Assembly: GCA_029213195.1 (NCBI GenBank)
Contig: JARGNI010000009.1
Span: 1-64,000 of the forward strand
Source of the DNA: Verrucomicrobiales bacterium
Lineage (GTDB): Bacteria; Verrucomicrobiota; Verrucomicrobiia; Verrucomicrobiales; DEV007
Reading direction: 5' to 3'
DNA length: 64,000 nucleotides
Under the pieces are notes generated by a model that was given only the letters and a program-made list of their open reading frames with translations, was not told where the DNA came from and ran no database searches. This document shows positions 43,734-52,417 of the stretch, piece after piece. Both the position numbers and the translations under genes were made by a program. The number at the start of each line of letters is the position of its first letter. Position 1 is the stretch's first letter.

Positions 43734-45698
43734 ATGAAAACCCGAAGCCTATCATTCCTACCCATCCTCCTGCTGATCTCTGCGGCTGCCCTCTGCCTGG
43801 AAAAGGCATCCAGCGAAGAAGTCAACCCGATCCGCGGTGAAGACCTGATCCGATCTCCTGCCATCGGGGAGGGTCTCTGCGTTCACAACGCCTTCCAGTC
43901 CCACATGGTCCTGCAACGGGGCAAGGAGATTTCTATCTGGGGTTGGGCCTCTCCTGGAGAAGAGGTCACCATTTCTTTTGGCAATCATACAGCAACGGCA
44001 ACGGCGGCCGATGACCGAAGTTGGGAAGTCTCTCTTCCGGCGCTTCCCGCCAGCTCCGAACCCGAGTCGCTCACGGTGAAGGGAAAGGATGAGACTCTGA
44101 CCTTGGAGAACATTCTCGTCGGTGATGTCTGGATTCTCGGAGGGCAGAGCAACATGGAGTTTCCCCTTGAGAGGGTCGAAAACGGAGATCTCGAGATCGT
44201 TTCCGCCAACTATCCCGAGATTCGCATCCTCACCGTTCCTGCACAAAACGGCCCGGAACCAAAGAAGGGGTTTGCCCGACTTCACGAGTGGAGCAGTTGG
44301 TCCAGTCGACACTTCCGCAAGGGAGATTGGGACGTCTGCACCCCCGAGGTTGTTCGCGAACTCTCTGCCATCGGCTATGTCTTTGCCCGGCGCCTCCACA
44401 TGGCGTCGCAGGTTCCTATCGGGGTCATTGACGCTTCCCGAGGTGGGACCACGGTAGAAACCTGGACCCCGATCTCGGTCCTCGAATCGATCGATACCGA
44501 AGAGGTCGGAAGCCTGCTCGCAACCTGGAAAGAGAAAGTCGACGCGTGGGATCCGGAAGAAGATCTCGCCAATCGTATCCAGAGACACGAACAGTGGGTC
44601 GAGAAAACGAAGAAAGAGGGCAAGGATCCCAGCAGCCGGGAAGTCCCCACCGATCTTCGCCCGGGTCCGGCAATGGACCAGAACCGACCCGGAAACTGCT
44701 ATGCCAGCATGATCGCTCCACTTGAAGGTCTCGCCGTCAAGGGCGCGATCTTCCACCAGGGGTTCAATAATGCCCTCGGCGGAGGATCCGCAGGAGCCGA
44801 GATGTACTACCAGGTCTTCGGGAAAATGATCGAAGCCTGGAGAACAGCCTTCGAAGATCCCGAAATGCCCTTTGGCATCATCTCGCTCTGCACCGCTGGA
44901 GATCCCCAGACACGGGAAGACTACCTCGAGAAAATGCTGAACGACGGCATCTACATTCGAGAGGCACAGTACAAGACCTTTCTCGATCTCTACAACGCGG
45001 GAGACACCAACATCGGTTTTGCAAGCAGCTTCGATCAACGTCGCTCCTGGTATCACCCCCAGAAGAAACTCCCGGTCGGTGAGAGAATCGCGCGTTGGGC
45101 GCTCTCGACCCAATACGGACTCGAGCAGAGCATCGAGTGGAAGCCCCCGATGCTCACCGAGATGATCGTCGAGGAAGGGCGGATCATCCTCAAATTCGAC
45201 ACTACCGTGAAAGCGATCGACGACAAACCAATCTCTGGATTCGCCATCGCAGGAGAAGACCGTCGTTTCCAGCCGGCAGATGCTGACTTCCTTGTCATTG
45301 GGACCGATGATCGAAACCGACCGAAAACGGACAAGAAGGCCGTCGTCTTGACAAGCCCTCATGTCTCGAACCCGATCCACTTCCGTCATGCCTGGGGAAG
45401 AAACCCGGAAACCAACCTCCAGCGAACCGATCATACCGACATTCCCTTTGCCACCCAGCGTAGTGACGACTGGAAGATGGAGGAAGTCCCCGAGAACTAC
45501 TCCGCCTTCATCCAGGACAATCCGAGACGATTGAAGAGCATCGCACAGCGTGACCTCCGGCTCGACGATCTCGAACGCAAGATCCAGGAAGCCAAGGCCT
45601 TCCTCGAAGAGAACGAAGAGAAATACAGGGAGGACAGGGAGAAAGCAGAGGCGGAGAAAGCCAGGGAACGGGAGAAAGCCGCTGCGGCCCAGCCTTGA
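43734..45698 (+). CDS. Exported sialate-O-acetylesterase-like protein with charged coiled-coil tail
   Basis: Protein of 654 residues with a Sec signal (MKTRSLSFLPILLLISAAAL). Domain order: an N-terminal beta domain (NAFQSHMVLQRGKEISIWGWA), then a SASA domain with nucleophile motif ILGGQSNMEF (S about 140). The catalytic His region reads GAIFHQGFNNALGG (about 340), where the WYQGESN of most SASA enzymes is altered. IFHQGFNN still holds His-Gln-Gly. The last 55 residues are an Arg/Glu/Lys/Ala-rich helix (ERKIQEAKAFLEENEEKYRE...), unlike family members and perhaps a spacer or binding tail. It would remove O-acetyl groups from a sugar. It lies 20 bp after a sulfatase. Confidence 0.85.
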   Translation: MKTRSLSFLPILLLISAAALCLEKASSEEVNPIRGEDLIRSPAIGEGLCVHNAFQSHMVLQRGKEISIWGWASPGEEVTISFGNHTATATAADDRSWEVSLPALPASSEPESLTVKGKDETLTLENILVGDVWILGGQSNMEFPLERVENGDLEIVSANYPEIRILTVPAQNGPEPKKGFARLHEWSSWSSRHFRKGDWDVCTPEVVRELSAIGYVFARRLHMASQVPIGVIDASRGGTTVETWTPISVLESIDTEEVGSLLATWKEKVDAWDPEEDLANRIQRHEQWVEKTKKEGKDPSSREVPTDLRPGPAMDQNRPGNCYASMIAPLEGLAVKGAIFHQGFNNALGGGSAGAEMYYQVFGKMIEAWRTAFEDPEMPFGIISLCTAGDPQTREDYLEKMLNDGIYIREAQYKTFLDLYNAGDTNIGFASSFDQRRSWYHPQKKLPVGERIARWALSTQYGLEQSIEWKPPMLTEMIVEEGRIILKFDTTVKAIDDKPISGFAIAGEDRRFQPADADFLVIGTDDRNRPKTDKKAVVLTSPHVSNPIHFRHAWGRNPETNLQRTDHTDIPFATQRSDDWKMEEVPENYSAFIQDNPRRLKSIAQRDLRLDDLERKIQEAKAFLEENEEKYREDREKAEAEKAREREKAAAAQP

Positions 45699-45768
45699 GG
45701 AAACGCCGCCTGTTCAAGTATTCTCTGCCGTTGACCCAAGCTCCATGTTTGACTAGCATTTGCCCACC

Positions 45769-47301
45769 ATGATTTTTCGCATCCTCTTCTTTCTCTCCGT
45801 TTTCGCGACGACCTGGCTCCTTGCAACTCCATCCTCGTATGCCAATCCCAATGTCATCATCGTGATGGCGGACGACCTCGGCATCGGTGATATCTCCCCC
45901 ACCAATCCGGAGTGCAAGATCAAGACGCCCCATCTCCAGAAGATGGCGGACGAAGGAATCACCTTTCTCGACGCTCACACTCCGAGCTCGGTCTGCACCC
46001 CGACCCGCTATGGGCTCCTGACAGGTCGCTACAACTGGCGGTCCCGCCTTGCGAAAGGGGTCCTGAGCGGAACCAGCGAACACCTCATCCCCGCCGATCG
46101 CCCCACGCTCGGGCATCTCATGAAGGGAGCCGGATATCACACCGCAATGATCGGGAAGTGGCACCTCGGATGGGACTGGGCCAAGGACGGAAAGAAGATC
46201 GACTTTACCAAGCCGGTCAAAAATGGACCGGACATCAATGGCTTCGACTACTACTACGGTCACTGCGGATCCCTCGACATGCCCCCCTACGTGTGGGTCG
46301 ATACTGGGAAGATCACCGCACAGCCGGAACGCGAAGAAGGAGTTACGAGACAGGAGAGTCCTTATGGCTGGTATCGCAAGGGCCCAATCAGCCCCGACTT
46401 CGAGATCGATGAAGTGCTGCCCCACCTCTTCGACAAGTCGGTCGAGTATGTGAACTCCCGCAGCGAGGAAGCAAAGAACGGAACTCCCTTTTTCCTCTAT
46501 CTTCCCCTTCCCGCTCCGCACACTCCCATCGTCCCTGTTCCACCCTTCAAGGATGCGAGCGGGATCAACCCCTACGCCGATTTCGTGATGCAGATGGATC
46601 ACCACATGGGAGATCTCATCAAGGCCGTGAAGGACGCAGGTCTCGACGACAACACGCTGATCGTCTTCACCAGTGACAACGGCTGTTCTCCGCAAGGGAA
46701 CTTCGAAGTGCTTCGCGAGCACGGGCATGATCCGAGTGCCGGGTTCCGCGGTCACAAGGCGGACATTTATGAGGGCGGTCACCGCGTACCGCTCATCGCG
46801 CGTTGGCCCACTTCCATCGAAGGGGGTGCCTCCACGAGCGCACTGGCCTGCCTGACCGATCTCTACACCACCCTCGAAGACATCACCGGACAGGAGCGAA
46901 AGCCCCTCGGCGGTGAAGATGGCTTCAGCCTCGTTCCCGTTTTTGAAGGGAAGGAAACTTCCGGTCGGGAAACTCTGATCAGCCACTCCATCGGAGGCTC
47001 CTTCGCAATTCGTCAGGGTCCGTGGAAACTCTGCCTCTCCGGAGGAAGCGGCGGTTGGAGCGATCCCCGGGAGCCAGAGGCCAAGAAAAAAGGCCTGCCC
47101 CCCATGCAACTGTTCCATCTCGACGACGATCCTGCCGAGCAGAAGAACCTCGTAGCCGAGAAACCTGAGAAAGTGAATGAGCTGTTGCGGCTGCTCGACA
47201 AGGAAGTGAAAAACGGGCGCTGCACCCCAGGCGAAGCGGTCGAGAACGACCGGGACGTAGAGTTCCTCCCCGCCGGAGTCTCATTTCCCGAAGCCGGCTG
47301 A
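45769..47301 (+). CDS. Exported arylsulfatase-A-like sulfatase
   Basis: Protein of 510 residues. The ATG at 45769 was chosen over the in-frame TTG at 45760 because MIFRILFFLSVFATTWLLA is a complete Sec signal. Metal site VMADDLGIGDI (D35, D36), C76-T-P-T-R80, MIGKWHLGWDW (Lys/His present) and FTSDNGCSPQGNF (about 300). A second Cys two residues after the DN pair is uncommon and may form a disulfide. The C-terminus shows no Lys tail. It follows the sialate-O-acetylesterase-like gene by 70 bp and may be in the same transcript as the sulfatase at 42133. Confidence 0.93.
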   Translation: MIFRILFFLSVFATTWLLATPSSYANPNVIIVMADDLGIGDISPTNPECKIKTPHLQKMADEGITFLDAHTPSSVCTPTRYGLLTGRYNWRSRLAKGVLSGTSEHLIPADRPTLGHLMKGAGYHTAMIGKWHLGWDWAKDGKKIDFTKPVKNGPDINGFDYYYGHCGSLDMPPYVWVDTGKITAQPEREEGVTRQESPYGWYRKGPISPDFEIDEVLPHLFDKSVEYVNSRSEEAKNGTPFFLYLPLPAPHTPIVPVPPFKDASGINPYADFVMQMDHHMGDLIKAVKDAGLDDNTLIVFTSDNGCSPQGNFEVLREHGHDPSAGFRGHKADIYEGGHRVPLIARWPTSIEGGASTSALACLTDLYTTLEDITGQERKPLGGEDGFSLVPVFEGKETSGRETLISHSIGGSFAIRQGPWKLCLSGGSGGWSDPREPEAKKKGLPPMQLFHLDDDPAEQKNLVAEKPEKVNELLRLLDKEVKNGRCTPGEAVENDRDVEFLPAGVSFPEAG

Positions 47302-47321
47302 CTGGTGAAACGAATTCCGTC

Positions 47322-48806
47322 TCAGCGAAGTCGAATCCCCTGTGCGCCTGGATACCACGCCGGAAGGGATTCGGCTTCCTCCTCGAAGATCTCGAGAATT
47401 TCCGGACTCACATATTTCTTGTGAGCGATGACGTTGTAGACATGCTCGTCGAACCACCCGTCGTAGAGCGTCCAGGTTCCCTTGTTGCCCTTGTCATCAC
47501 CCCAACTGTTCTCCACGAGCCACTTGGCGGGTTTTCCATCGATGAGGTCGACCCCCATCAGGACCATGGCGTGATTGGAGGCACCGGAAAGAAAACGTGA
47601 CCGGTCCGCCTTCGAAAAGGGCATCTCCATACCGAACAGTGTTTCGTAGTCGAAGAGATCATTCTCCATGAGCCCGTGCTCCCTCGACTGATCGACTCCC
47701 ATATTCACCGCGAACCATGGAGGCTCATTGGCGAGAATGGACTTCACCGCAATCTCCTTGAGATCTTCCATCTCGATGTTGACGAAATTCATGTCCGGCT
47801 GCCCGACGATATTCCGGGCTCGAGAAAACTCGTAGTGCCTCCCGGTAGGCTGAGCGGGATCGTGATAGAGGGCCACGTACTCGGAAAGGTCGACCCCGAC
47901 AAAGTCCTCGTAGAAACTCTTGGGAGTATAGGATTTTCGATCGGTCAGGGTTTCGTCCATCGGCCCGGGCATCTCCTGTGATTTGTTCTCCTCTTCCCCG
48001 TTCTCTTTTTCTTCGCCCTTCTTCTTGCGTTTGAAACGCCACTCGAATTCCCGCGGCGGCTCGCCCAGGTTCAAAACGAGGAAACGGTAAACTTCGGACA
48101 TCGCGTCCGACTTCCGCTTCCGTAACTCCGCGACATTTGCTCCTGCTTCACTCGCCTCGAGGATTACTGCGGCACGGGAACGCAGCAAACGGGCAAGCAC
48201 CACGTTCATCGTCCGAGTATTCTCGCTGCTGTGTGTCTCGGGCATGACCGTGGAAGGAACCGTTCCATACTTCTCGATGAGAGAGGTCACGTAGTTCCAC
48301 CAGCCTCCGTCGCCCACCATGGCTTCGTTGATGAGTTCCCATTCTCGATCAAGGCGATCGACATCGCGAAGTTCGATGACCTGCTCGAGGTAGAGATTCG
48401 ATTTCTCCATCTTGTCCCAGAAGAGGAGAAAAGCAGCCGAGAACTCGAATTCCTCCATTCCCATTTCGTGAATCACGCGCGGGCGCATCGCGTTGAACCC
48501 GGCGAACATCCAGCAACGACCCGACGCTTTCTGGTTGGTGATCCCCTTGCCCTTGATCCGATGACTGAAGTGCCCATCCTCACCTCGAACGATCTCACGA
48601 TTGAGTGCCAGCGAATTGATATCCGAGTTCGTAATCGCGTTGAACCGGGCCCTATCCTCTTCATTCAGTTCGAAAGAATCCTGGAGATTCTCAATCCATT
48701 CCGGAGTGAGAGCACCTTCGGGTCCTGGTTGGGCGGAGGCATGGCGGGAATTCATGAGATCAAAGAGGAGAATGGAAAAAGCGAAAACGAAGGCGATGCG
48801 AATCAT
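47322..48806 (-). CDS. pepC: Exported PepC/bleomycin-hydrolase-like C1 peptidase
   Basis: Protein of 494 residues of the C1B papain group. Active-site Gln and Cys occur in NQKASGRCWMFAG (Q92, C98), the His in SNHAMVLMGVDLIDG (about 418) and the Asn in VENSWGDDKGNKG (about 440). PepC and bleomycin hydrolase are normally cytosolic hexamers of about 450 residues. Here residues 3-18 form a Sec-like signal ending at HASAQ, so the protein should be exported. A Lys/Glu-rich loop of about 25 residues (around 267-290) interrupts the catalytic domain. It is convergent with a sulfatase 20 bp away and divergent from the gene at 48988. Possible role: trimming peptides or deactivating aminocompounds outside the cell (inference). 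Confidence 0.88.
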   Translation of the reverse strand: MIRIAFVFAFSILLFDLMNSRHASAQPGPEGALTPEWIENLQDSFELNEEDRARFNAITNSDINSLALNREIVRGEDGHFSHRIKGKGITNQKASGRCWMFAGFNAMRPRVIHEMGMEEFEFSAAFLLFWDKMEKSNLYLEQVIELRDVDRLDREWELINEAMVGDGGWWNYVTSLIEKYGTVPSTVMPETHSSENTRTMNVVLARLLRSRAAVILEASEAGANVAELRKRKSDAMSEVYRFLVLNLGEPPREFEWRFKRKKKGEEKENGEEENKSQEMPGPMDETLTDRKSYTPKSFYEDFVGVDLSEYVALYHDPAQPTGRHYEFSRARNIVGQPDMNFVNIEMEDLKEIAVKSILANEPPWFAVNMGVDQSREHGLMENDLFDYETLFGMEMPFSKADRSRFLSGASNHAMVLMGVDLIDGKPAKWLVENSWGDDKGNKGTWTLYDGWFDEHVYNVIAHKKYVSPEILEIFEEEAESLPAWYPGAQGIRLR

Positions 48807-48823
48807 GTTCGGCGACGGTAGCA

Positions 48824-48991
48824 GTGGACAAGTCCGAATGGCAATCTTTTGCGTTCCTGCAGTCGCTTTTCAATCCCGGCGATAATGCTACCTTCGAAAC
48901 GATGAATCTGGTTCCTCCGATCGTTTCCTGTGCTGCCCTGGGATTTGCTGCTCCAGCCGGCGACGAGACCAATGCCCTCATTTCCCCATGA
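48824..48991 (+). CDS. Possible small ORF coupled to the GH99-like/esterase gene
   Basis: A 55-codon GTG-to-TGA frame (internal ATG at 48902) whose last codons overlap the next ATG as ATGA. The translation, with SEWQSFAFLQSLFNPGD and later SCAALGFAAPAGDETN, looks coding-like, but this is the divergent promoter gap of pepC and the next gene and no ribosome binding site is clear. It may be chance. Confidence 0.2.
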   Translation: MDKSEWQSFAFLQSLFNPGDNATFETMNLVPPIVSCAALGFAAPAGDETNALISP

Positions 48992-50937
48992 GACACCTCC
49001 TCCTTTTTTCCCTGTTTCTCCTGATCATCTCTCCCCTCGCTCCGGCGAAAGATGCTCCCAAGGTATTTGCCCACTACATGCCTTGGTATTCGACCAAGGA
49101 AGTGAGCGGGCATTGGGGATACCACTGGACGATGGACCACTATGATCCCGACTCGATCCGATGGGATGGCCGACGCGAAGCAGCCTCGCATGACTACCCT
49201 CTCATCGGACTCTACGATTCGCGAGATCCGGTCGCACTTGAATACCAGGTCCAGCAGATGAAGCTCGCCGGAATCGACGGAGTGATCATCGACTGGTATG
49301 GGATCCGGGACTTTCGCGACTATGCGGCCCTGCACGAATCCACCCAAATGCTCCTACCCATCCTGAAACGGGCCAATATGCAGTTTTCGATCTGCTACGA
49401 AGACCAGTCGATCAAGCACATGGTATCGAGCGACAACCTACCAGAGGAAGAAGTCCTCGCTCATGGGAAAGAGGTGATGCGCTGGATGGAGGAAAACTGG
49501 TTTCAGGATAAGTCCTATTTGAAGATCGATGGACGTCCCGTCCTTCTCGTCTTCGGCCCCCAGCACTTCAGCGCATCCGAGTGGGAGGAACTTCTCGCCG
49601 TGTCGGAGACTTCTCCGCTTTTCTACACCCTTCCCCATCTCGCCGAAGCCTCACCGGACAAAGCCGTCTTTGGTTGGCCTCCCGTTGTCGGCGGGAAATC
49701 CGTCAACTCCGCCGAGTGGACCAAGAACCTGGTCTCCCTCTACGAACGAGAGACACCGGCCATCGCGGTCGCCTTCCCCGGTTTTCAGGACATCTACCGA
49801 CAGGCCGGACTTCACGATTCCTACGGATTCATCAGCGACCGAGACGGCGCGACCTTTCGCGAAACCCTCGACCTCGCTTGGAAGAGTGGTTCTCCCGTAG
49901 TTCAGGTTACCACCTGGAACGACTATGGCGAAGGGACCGTCGTCGAACCGACCTGGAAGCTCGGCTATCGCTATCTCGAGATGCTTCAGGAGCGGGTCGA
50001 CACCGAGTTCGAACCGAGAGACCTTCGTCTCCCAGCCCAGCTGTATCGCCTTCGCAAGCAGCAGGGAAACACCCCGGATTTGCAGCAGGTCTCCGATGCC
50101 CTCCTATCGGGAGATCTCGCACCCGCTCGTAAGATCCTGACCCAGGCAGAACAAGAAGCTCGGAAAGAGCCGGCATTTTTCTTCGAGGAAGATACGGAAA
50201 AGAACTCCCGCTATCGTCTCTTCCGAAATATCCCCTATCGCGAAGGGGAAGCCCGATGCCACCTGGATCTCTATTACCCTTCCGGAGGAAAACCCTACTC
50301 CACGGTGGTGTGGTTCCATGGAGGAGGTATTTCCAAGGGCAACAAGTCCATCCCCGTCCCCCTGAGAAACAAAGGGGTCGCCGTGATTTCCGCCAACTAT
50401 CGGCTCAGCCCCTTCGTCGAGGCACCGGTCTACATCGAGGATGCAGCCGCGGCCGTCGCGTGGACCCTCAAGAATATCGGGAACTATGGAGGGGGCTCTC
50501 CCGAGTCCGTTTTTGTCAGCGGACATTCGGCAGGCGGCTATCTCGCAAGCATGATCGGACTTGACCCTCAATGGCTGGAAGCAGAAGGATGCAAGACAGA
50601 GGATCTCGCAGGCATCATTCCCTTCAGCGGGCACACCATCACCCATTTCACGGTGAGGAAGGAAATGGGAATCGGCGGGAAGCAGCCCGTGATCGATTCA
50701 TTTGCCCCCCTGTTTCATGTCCGCAAGGAGGCTCCTCCCCTGCTCCTGATCACCGGCGACCGGGAACTCGAACTCCTCGGTCGCTACGAGGAAAACGCCT
50801 ACTTCTGGAGGATGATGCAGGAAGTCGGACACCCTGACACAACATTACGAGAACTGGAGGGCTTCGACCATGGCAAGATGCCCGAGCCAGCCTTTCCTCT
50901 TCTCCTGCAATTCATGAAGAGCCACTCAAGTCACTGA
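48988..50937 (+). CDS. Exported fusion of a GH99/GH71-like glycosidase module and an alpha/beta-hydrolase esterase
   Basis: Protein of 649 residues with a Sec signal (MRHLLLFSLFLLIISPLAPA). Residues about 22-345 resemble the GH99/GH71-type endo-glycosidase clan: VFAHYMPWYSTKE, MKLAGIDGVIIDWYGIRD, LVFGPQHFS, and VVQVTTWNDYGEGTVVEPTW, the closing family motif. Residues about 345-405 are a linker. Residues about 405-649 are an esterase: HGGGISKGNK (oxyanion, about 450), GHSAGGYL (nucleophile Ser about 515), ITGDRELEL and GFDHGKM for Asp and His. One protein would thus cleave a glycan backbone and strip an acyl group. A sulfatase follows on the same strand by 24 bp. Each half is secure, the combined role is inference. 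Confidence 0.85.
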   Translation: MRHLLLFSLFLLIISPLAPAKDAPKVFAHYMPWYSTKEVSGHWGYHWTMDHYDPDSIRWDGRREAASHDYPLIGLYDSRDPVALEYQVQQMKLAGIDGVIIDWYGIRDFRDYAALHESTQMLLPILKRANMQFSICYEDQSIKHMVSSDNLPEEEVLAHGKEVMRWMEENWFQDKSYLKIDGRPVLLVFGPQHFSASEWEELLAVSETSPLFYTLPHLAEASPDKAVFGWPPVVGGKSVNSAEWTKNLVSLYERETPAIAVAFPGFQDIYRQAGLHDSYGFISDRDGATFRETLDLAWKSGSPVVQVTTWNDYGEGTVVEPTWKLGYRYLEMLQERVDTEFEPRDLRLPAQLYRLRKQQGNTPDLQQVSDALLSGDLAPARKILTQAEQEARKEPAFFFEEDTEKNSRYRLFRNIPYREGEARCHLDLYYPSGGKPYSTVVWFHGGGISKGNKSIPVPLRNKGVAVISANYRLSPFVEAPVYIEDAAAAVAWTLKNIGNYGGGSPESVFVSGHSAGGYLASMIGLDPQWLEAEGCKTEDLAGIIPFSGHTITHFTVRKEMGIGGKQPVIDSFAPLFHVRKEAPPLLLITGDRELELLGRYEENAYFWRMMQEVGHPDTTLRELEGFDHGKMPEPAFPLLLQFMKSHSSH

Positions 50938-50961
50938 CCTTTCTTTCTTCCCCTTCCATTC

Positions 50962-52407
50962 ATGCGATTCCTGTCTTTCCTACTCTCCGCATCTCTCGGA
51001 CTCCTCGCGACAACTCGCTCGGAGGAACGCCCCAACATCCTCTGGATTTATGTCGATGACATGAGCGACTGGATGGGTTGCTACGGTCATGATGCCGTCG
51101 AAACGCCCCACATCGATTCCCTGGCGCGAGAGGGGATCCGTTTCGAACGGGCCTACATGCCCTCACCAGTGTGTTCCAGCACCCGCTCGGCCCTGATCAC
51201 CGGCACGATGCAAACGACTCACGGTCTTCACCGCCATCGCACGATGATCAAGAAACCGTTGCCGACCGGCGTCACCCCTCTGCCCACTCTGTTTCTCAAG
51301 GCTGGCTATACCACCTTCAACGAGGAAAAGGAAGACTACAATTTCACCTACGATCGCGACGACCTCTTCTCGAAAGACTTCGATCGCCCGAAGATGAGAG
51401 GGCACCTCATCGGACGCGATGTCTCCTTTCTCGAACAACTCCATGGGAAGCCTTTCTTCGGCCAGATCCAATTGAAGGGCGGAAAGTTCGGCGGAGAATC
51501 CGGTTCCAAGTATCCATCGGAGAGCCGGGTCGACGAGGCAAAGGTGCGCGTGCCACCCTGCTACCCCGACACCCCGGTGATTCGCAACGCCATCGCGAGA
51601 CACTACGAGCAGGTGGTCGAAACGGACGAGCAGGTCGGGGCCATCCTGAACGGACTCAAGAAACACGACCTCTGGGAGAACACCATCATCCTTTTCTTCA
51701 CTGATCACGGATCCCCCCTGCCTCGGGGAAAACAGTTTCTCTACGAAGACGGCACCAAGGTCCCCCTGATCGTACGATTCCCGTCATCAATGGAAGCACC
51801 TGCCGAGCCCGGAACGGTACGAGACGATCTCGTCAATGGAATCGACATCTCAGCTACGACGCTCGCACTGGCGAACCTTCCCATTCCGGAATCGGTGGAA
51901 GGAAGGGATCTCTTTTCCCAGGACCACGAGCCGAGGGAGTTCGTAATCTCGGCCCGGGATCGATGCGGAATCGCCGTCGACCGAATTCGCTCGGTCCGCA
52001 CGGATCGCTATCGCTACATTCGAAACGATCTGACCGACCGAGCCCTCTATCAATCCCAGTATCGCGACAAGTTTGCAACCCTCGTCGAGCTTCGGGAGAA
52101 GTTTTCCGAGGGGCAGCTGACTCCCCTACAGGCCTCCTACCACCGTGCCGAAGATCGCCCCGAAGAAGAGCTCTACGACCTCGAGACCGACCCTGACCAG
52201 GTCAACAACCTCGCCAATGACCCAACTTGTCAGGAAGTCCTGACAAGACATCGCCAAATCCTGGACAAATGGATCAACGAGACCGGGGACAAAGGACAGG
52301 TCATGGACAGCCAGGAAGAACTCCGCAGAGTCTACGAAGTGGCCAAGGGAAAGGTGGAGTCGCCAGAGTTCGAGTTTCTCAACGAAGCAGGAGAGAAAAA
52401 GGACTGA
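50962..52407 (+). CDS. Exported sulfatase with a CSSTR maturation motif
   Basis: Protein of 481 residues with a Sec signal (hydrophobic 3-16). Metal site IYVDDMSDWMG (D32, D33), maturation motif C71-S-S-T-R75, where Ser takes the place of the usual Pro at the third position, and FTDHGSPLPRGKQFLYEDGTK (about 237-257). It shares this DHG.P..RGKQ.LY segment with the sulfatase at 56558, so the two form a subgroup. Whether a CxSxR motif is converted to formylglycine is untested here; Pro-to-Ala/Ser variants are known to occur in S1 sulfatases. It lies 24 bp after the GH99-like/esterase gene, in a likely operon, and convergent with DUF1080 across 10 bp. Confidence 0.9.
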   Translation: MRFLSFLLSASLGLLATTRSEERPNILWIYVDDMSDWMGCYGHDAVETPHIDSLAREGIRFERAYMPSPVCSSTRSALITGTMQTTHGLHRHRTMIKKPLPTGVTPLPTLFLKAGYTTFNEEKEDYNFTYDRDDLFSKDFDRPKMRGHLIGRDVSFLEQLHGKPFFGQIQLKGGKFGGESGSKYPSESRVDEAKVRVPPCYPDTPVIRNAIARHYEQVVETDEQVGAILNGLKKHDLWENTIILFFTDHGSPLPRGKQFLYEDGTKVPLIVRFPSSMEAPAEPGTVRDDLVNGIDISATTLALANLPIPESVEGRDLFSQDHEPREFVISARDRCGIAVDRIRSVRTDRYRYIRNDLTDRALYQSQYRDKFATLVELREKFSEGQLTPLQASYHRAEDRPEEELYDLETDPDQVNNLANDPTCQEVLTRHRQILDKWINETGDKGQVMDSQEELRRVYEVAKGKVESPEFEFLNEAGEKKD

Positions 52408-52417
52408 CGACTTTCGC

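Noticed and set aside
43758-45434. 558-codon minus-strand frame opposite the sialate-O-acetylesterase-like gene
   Set aside because: Antisense shadow of a gene with a clear GQSNM motif.
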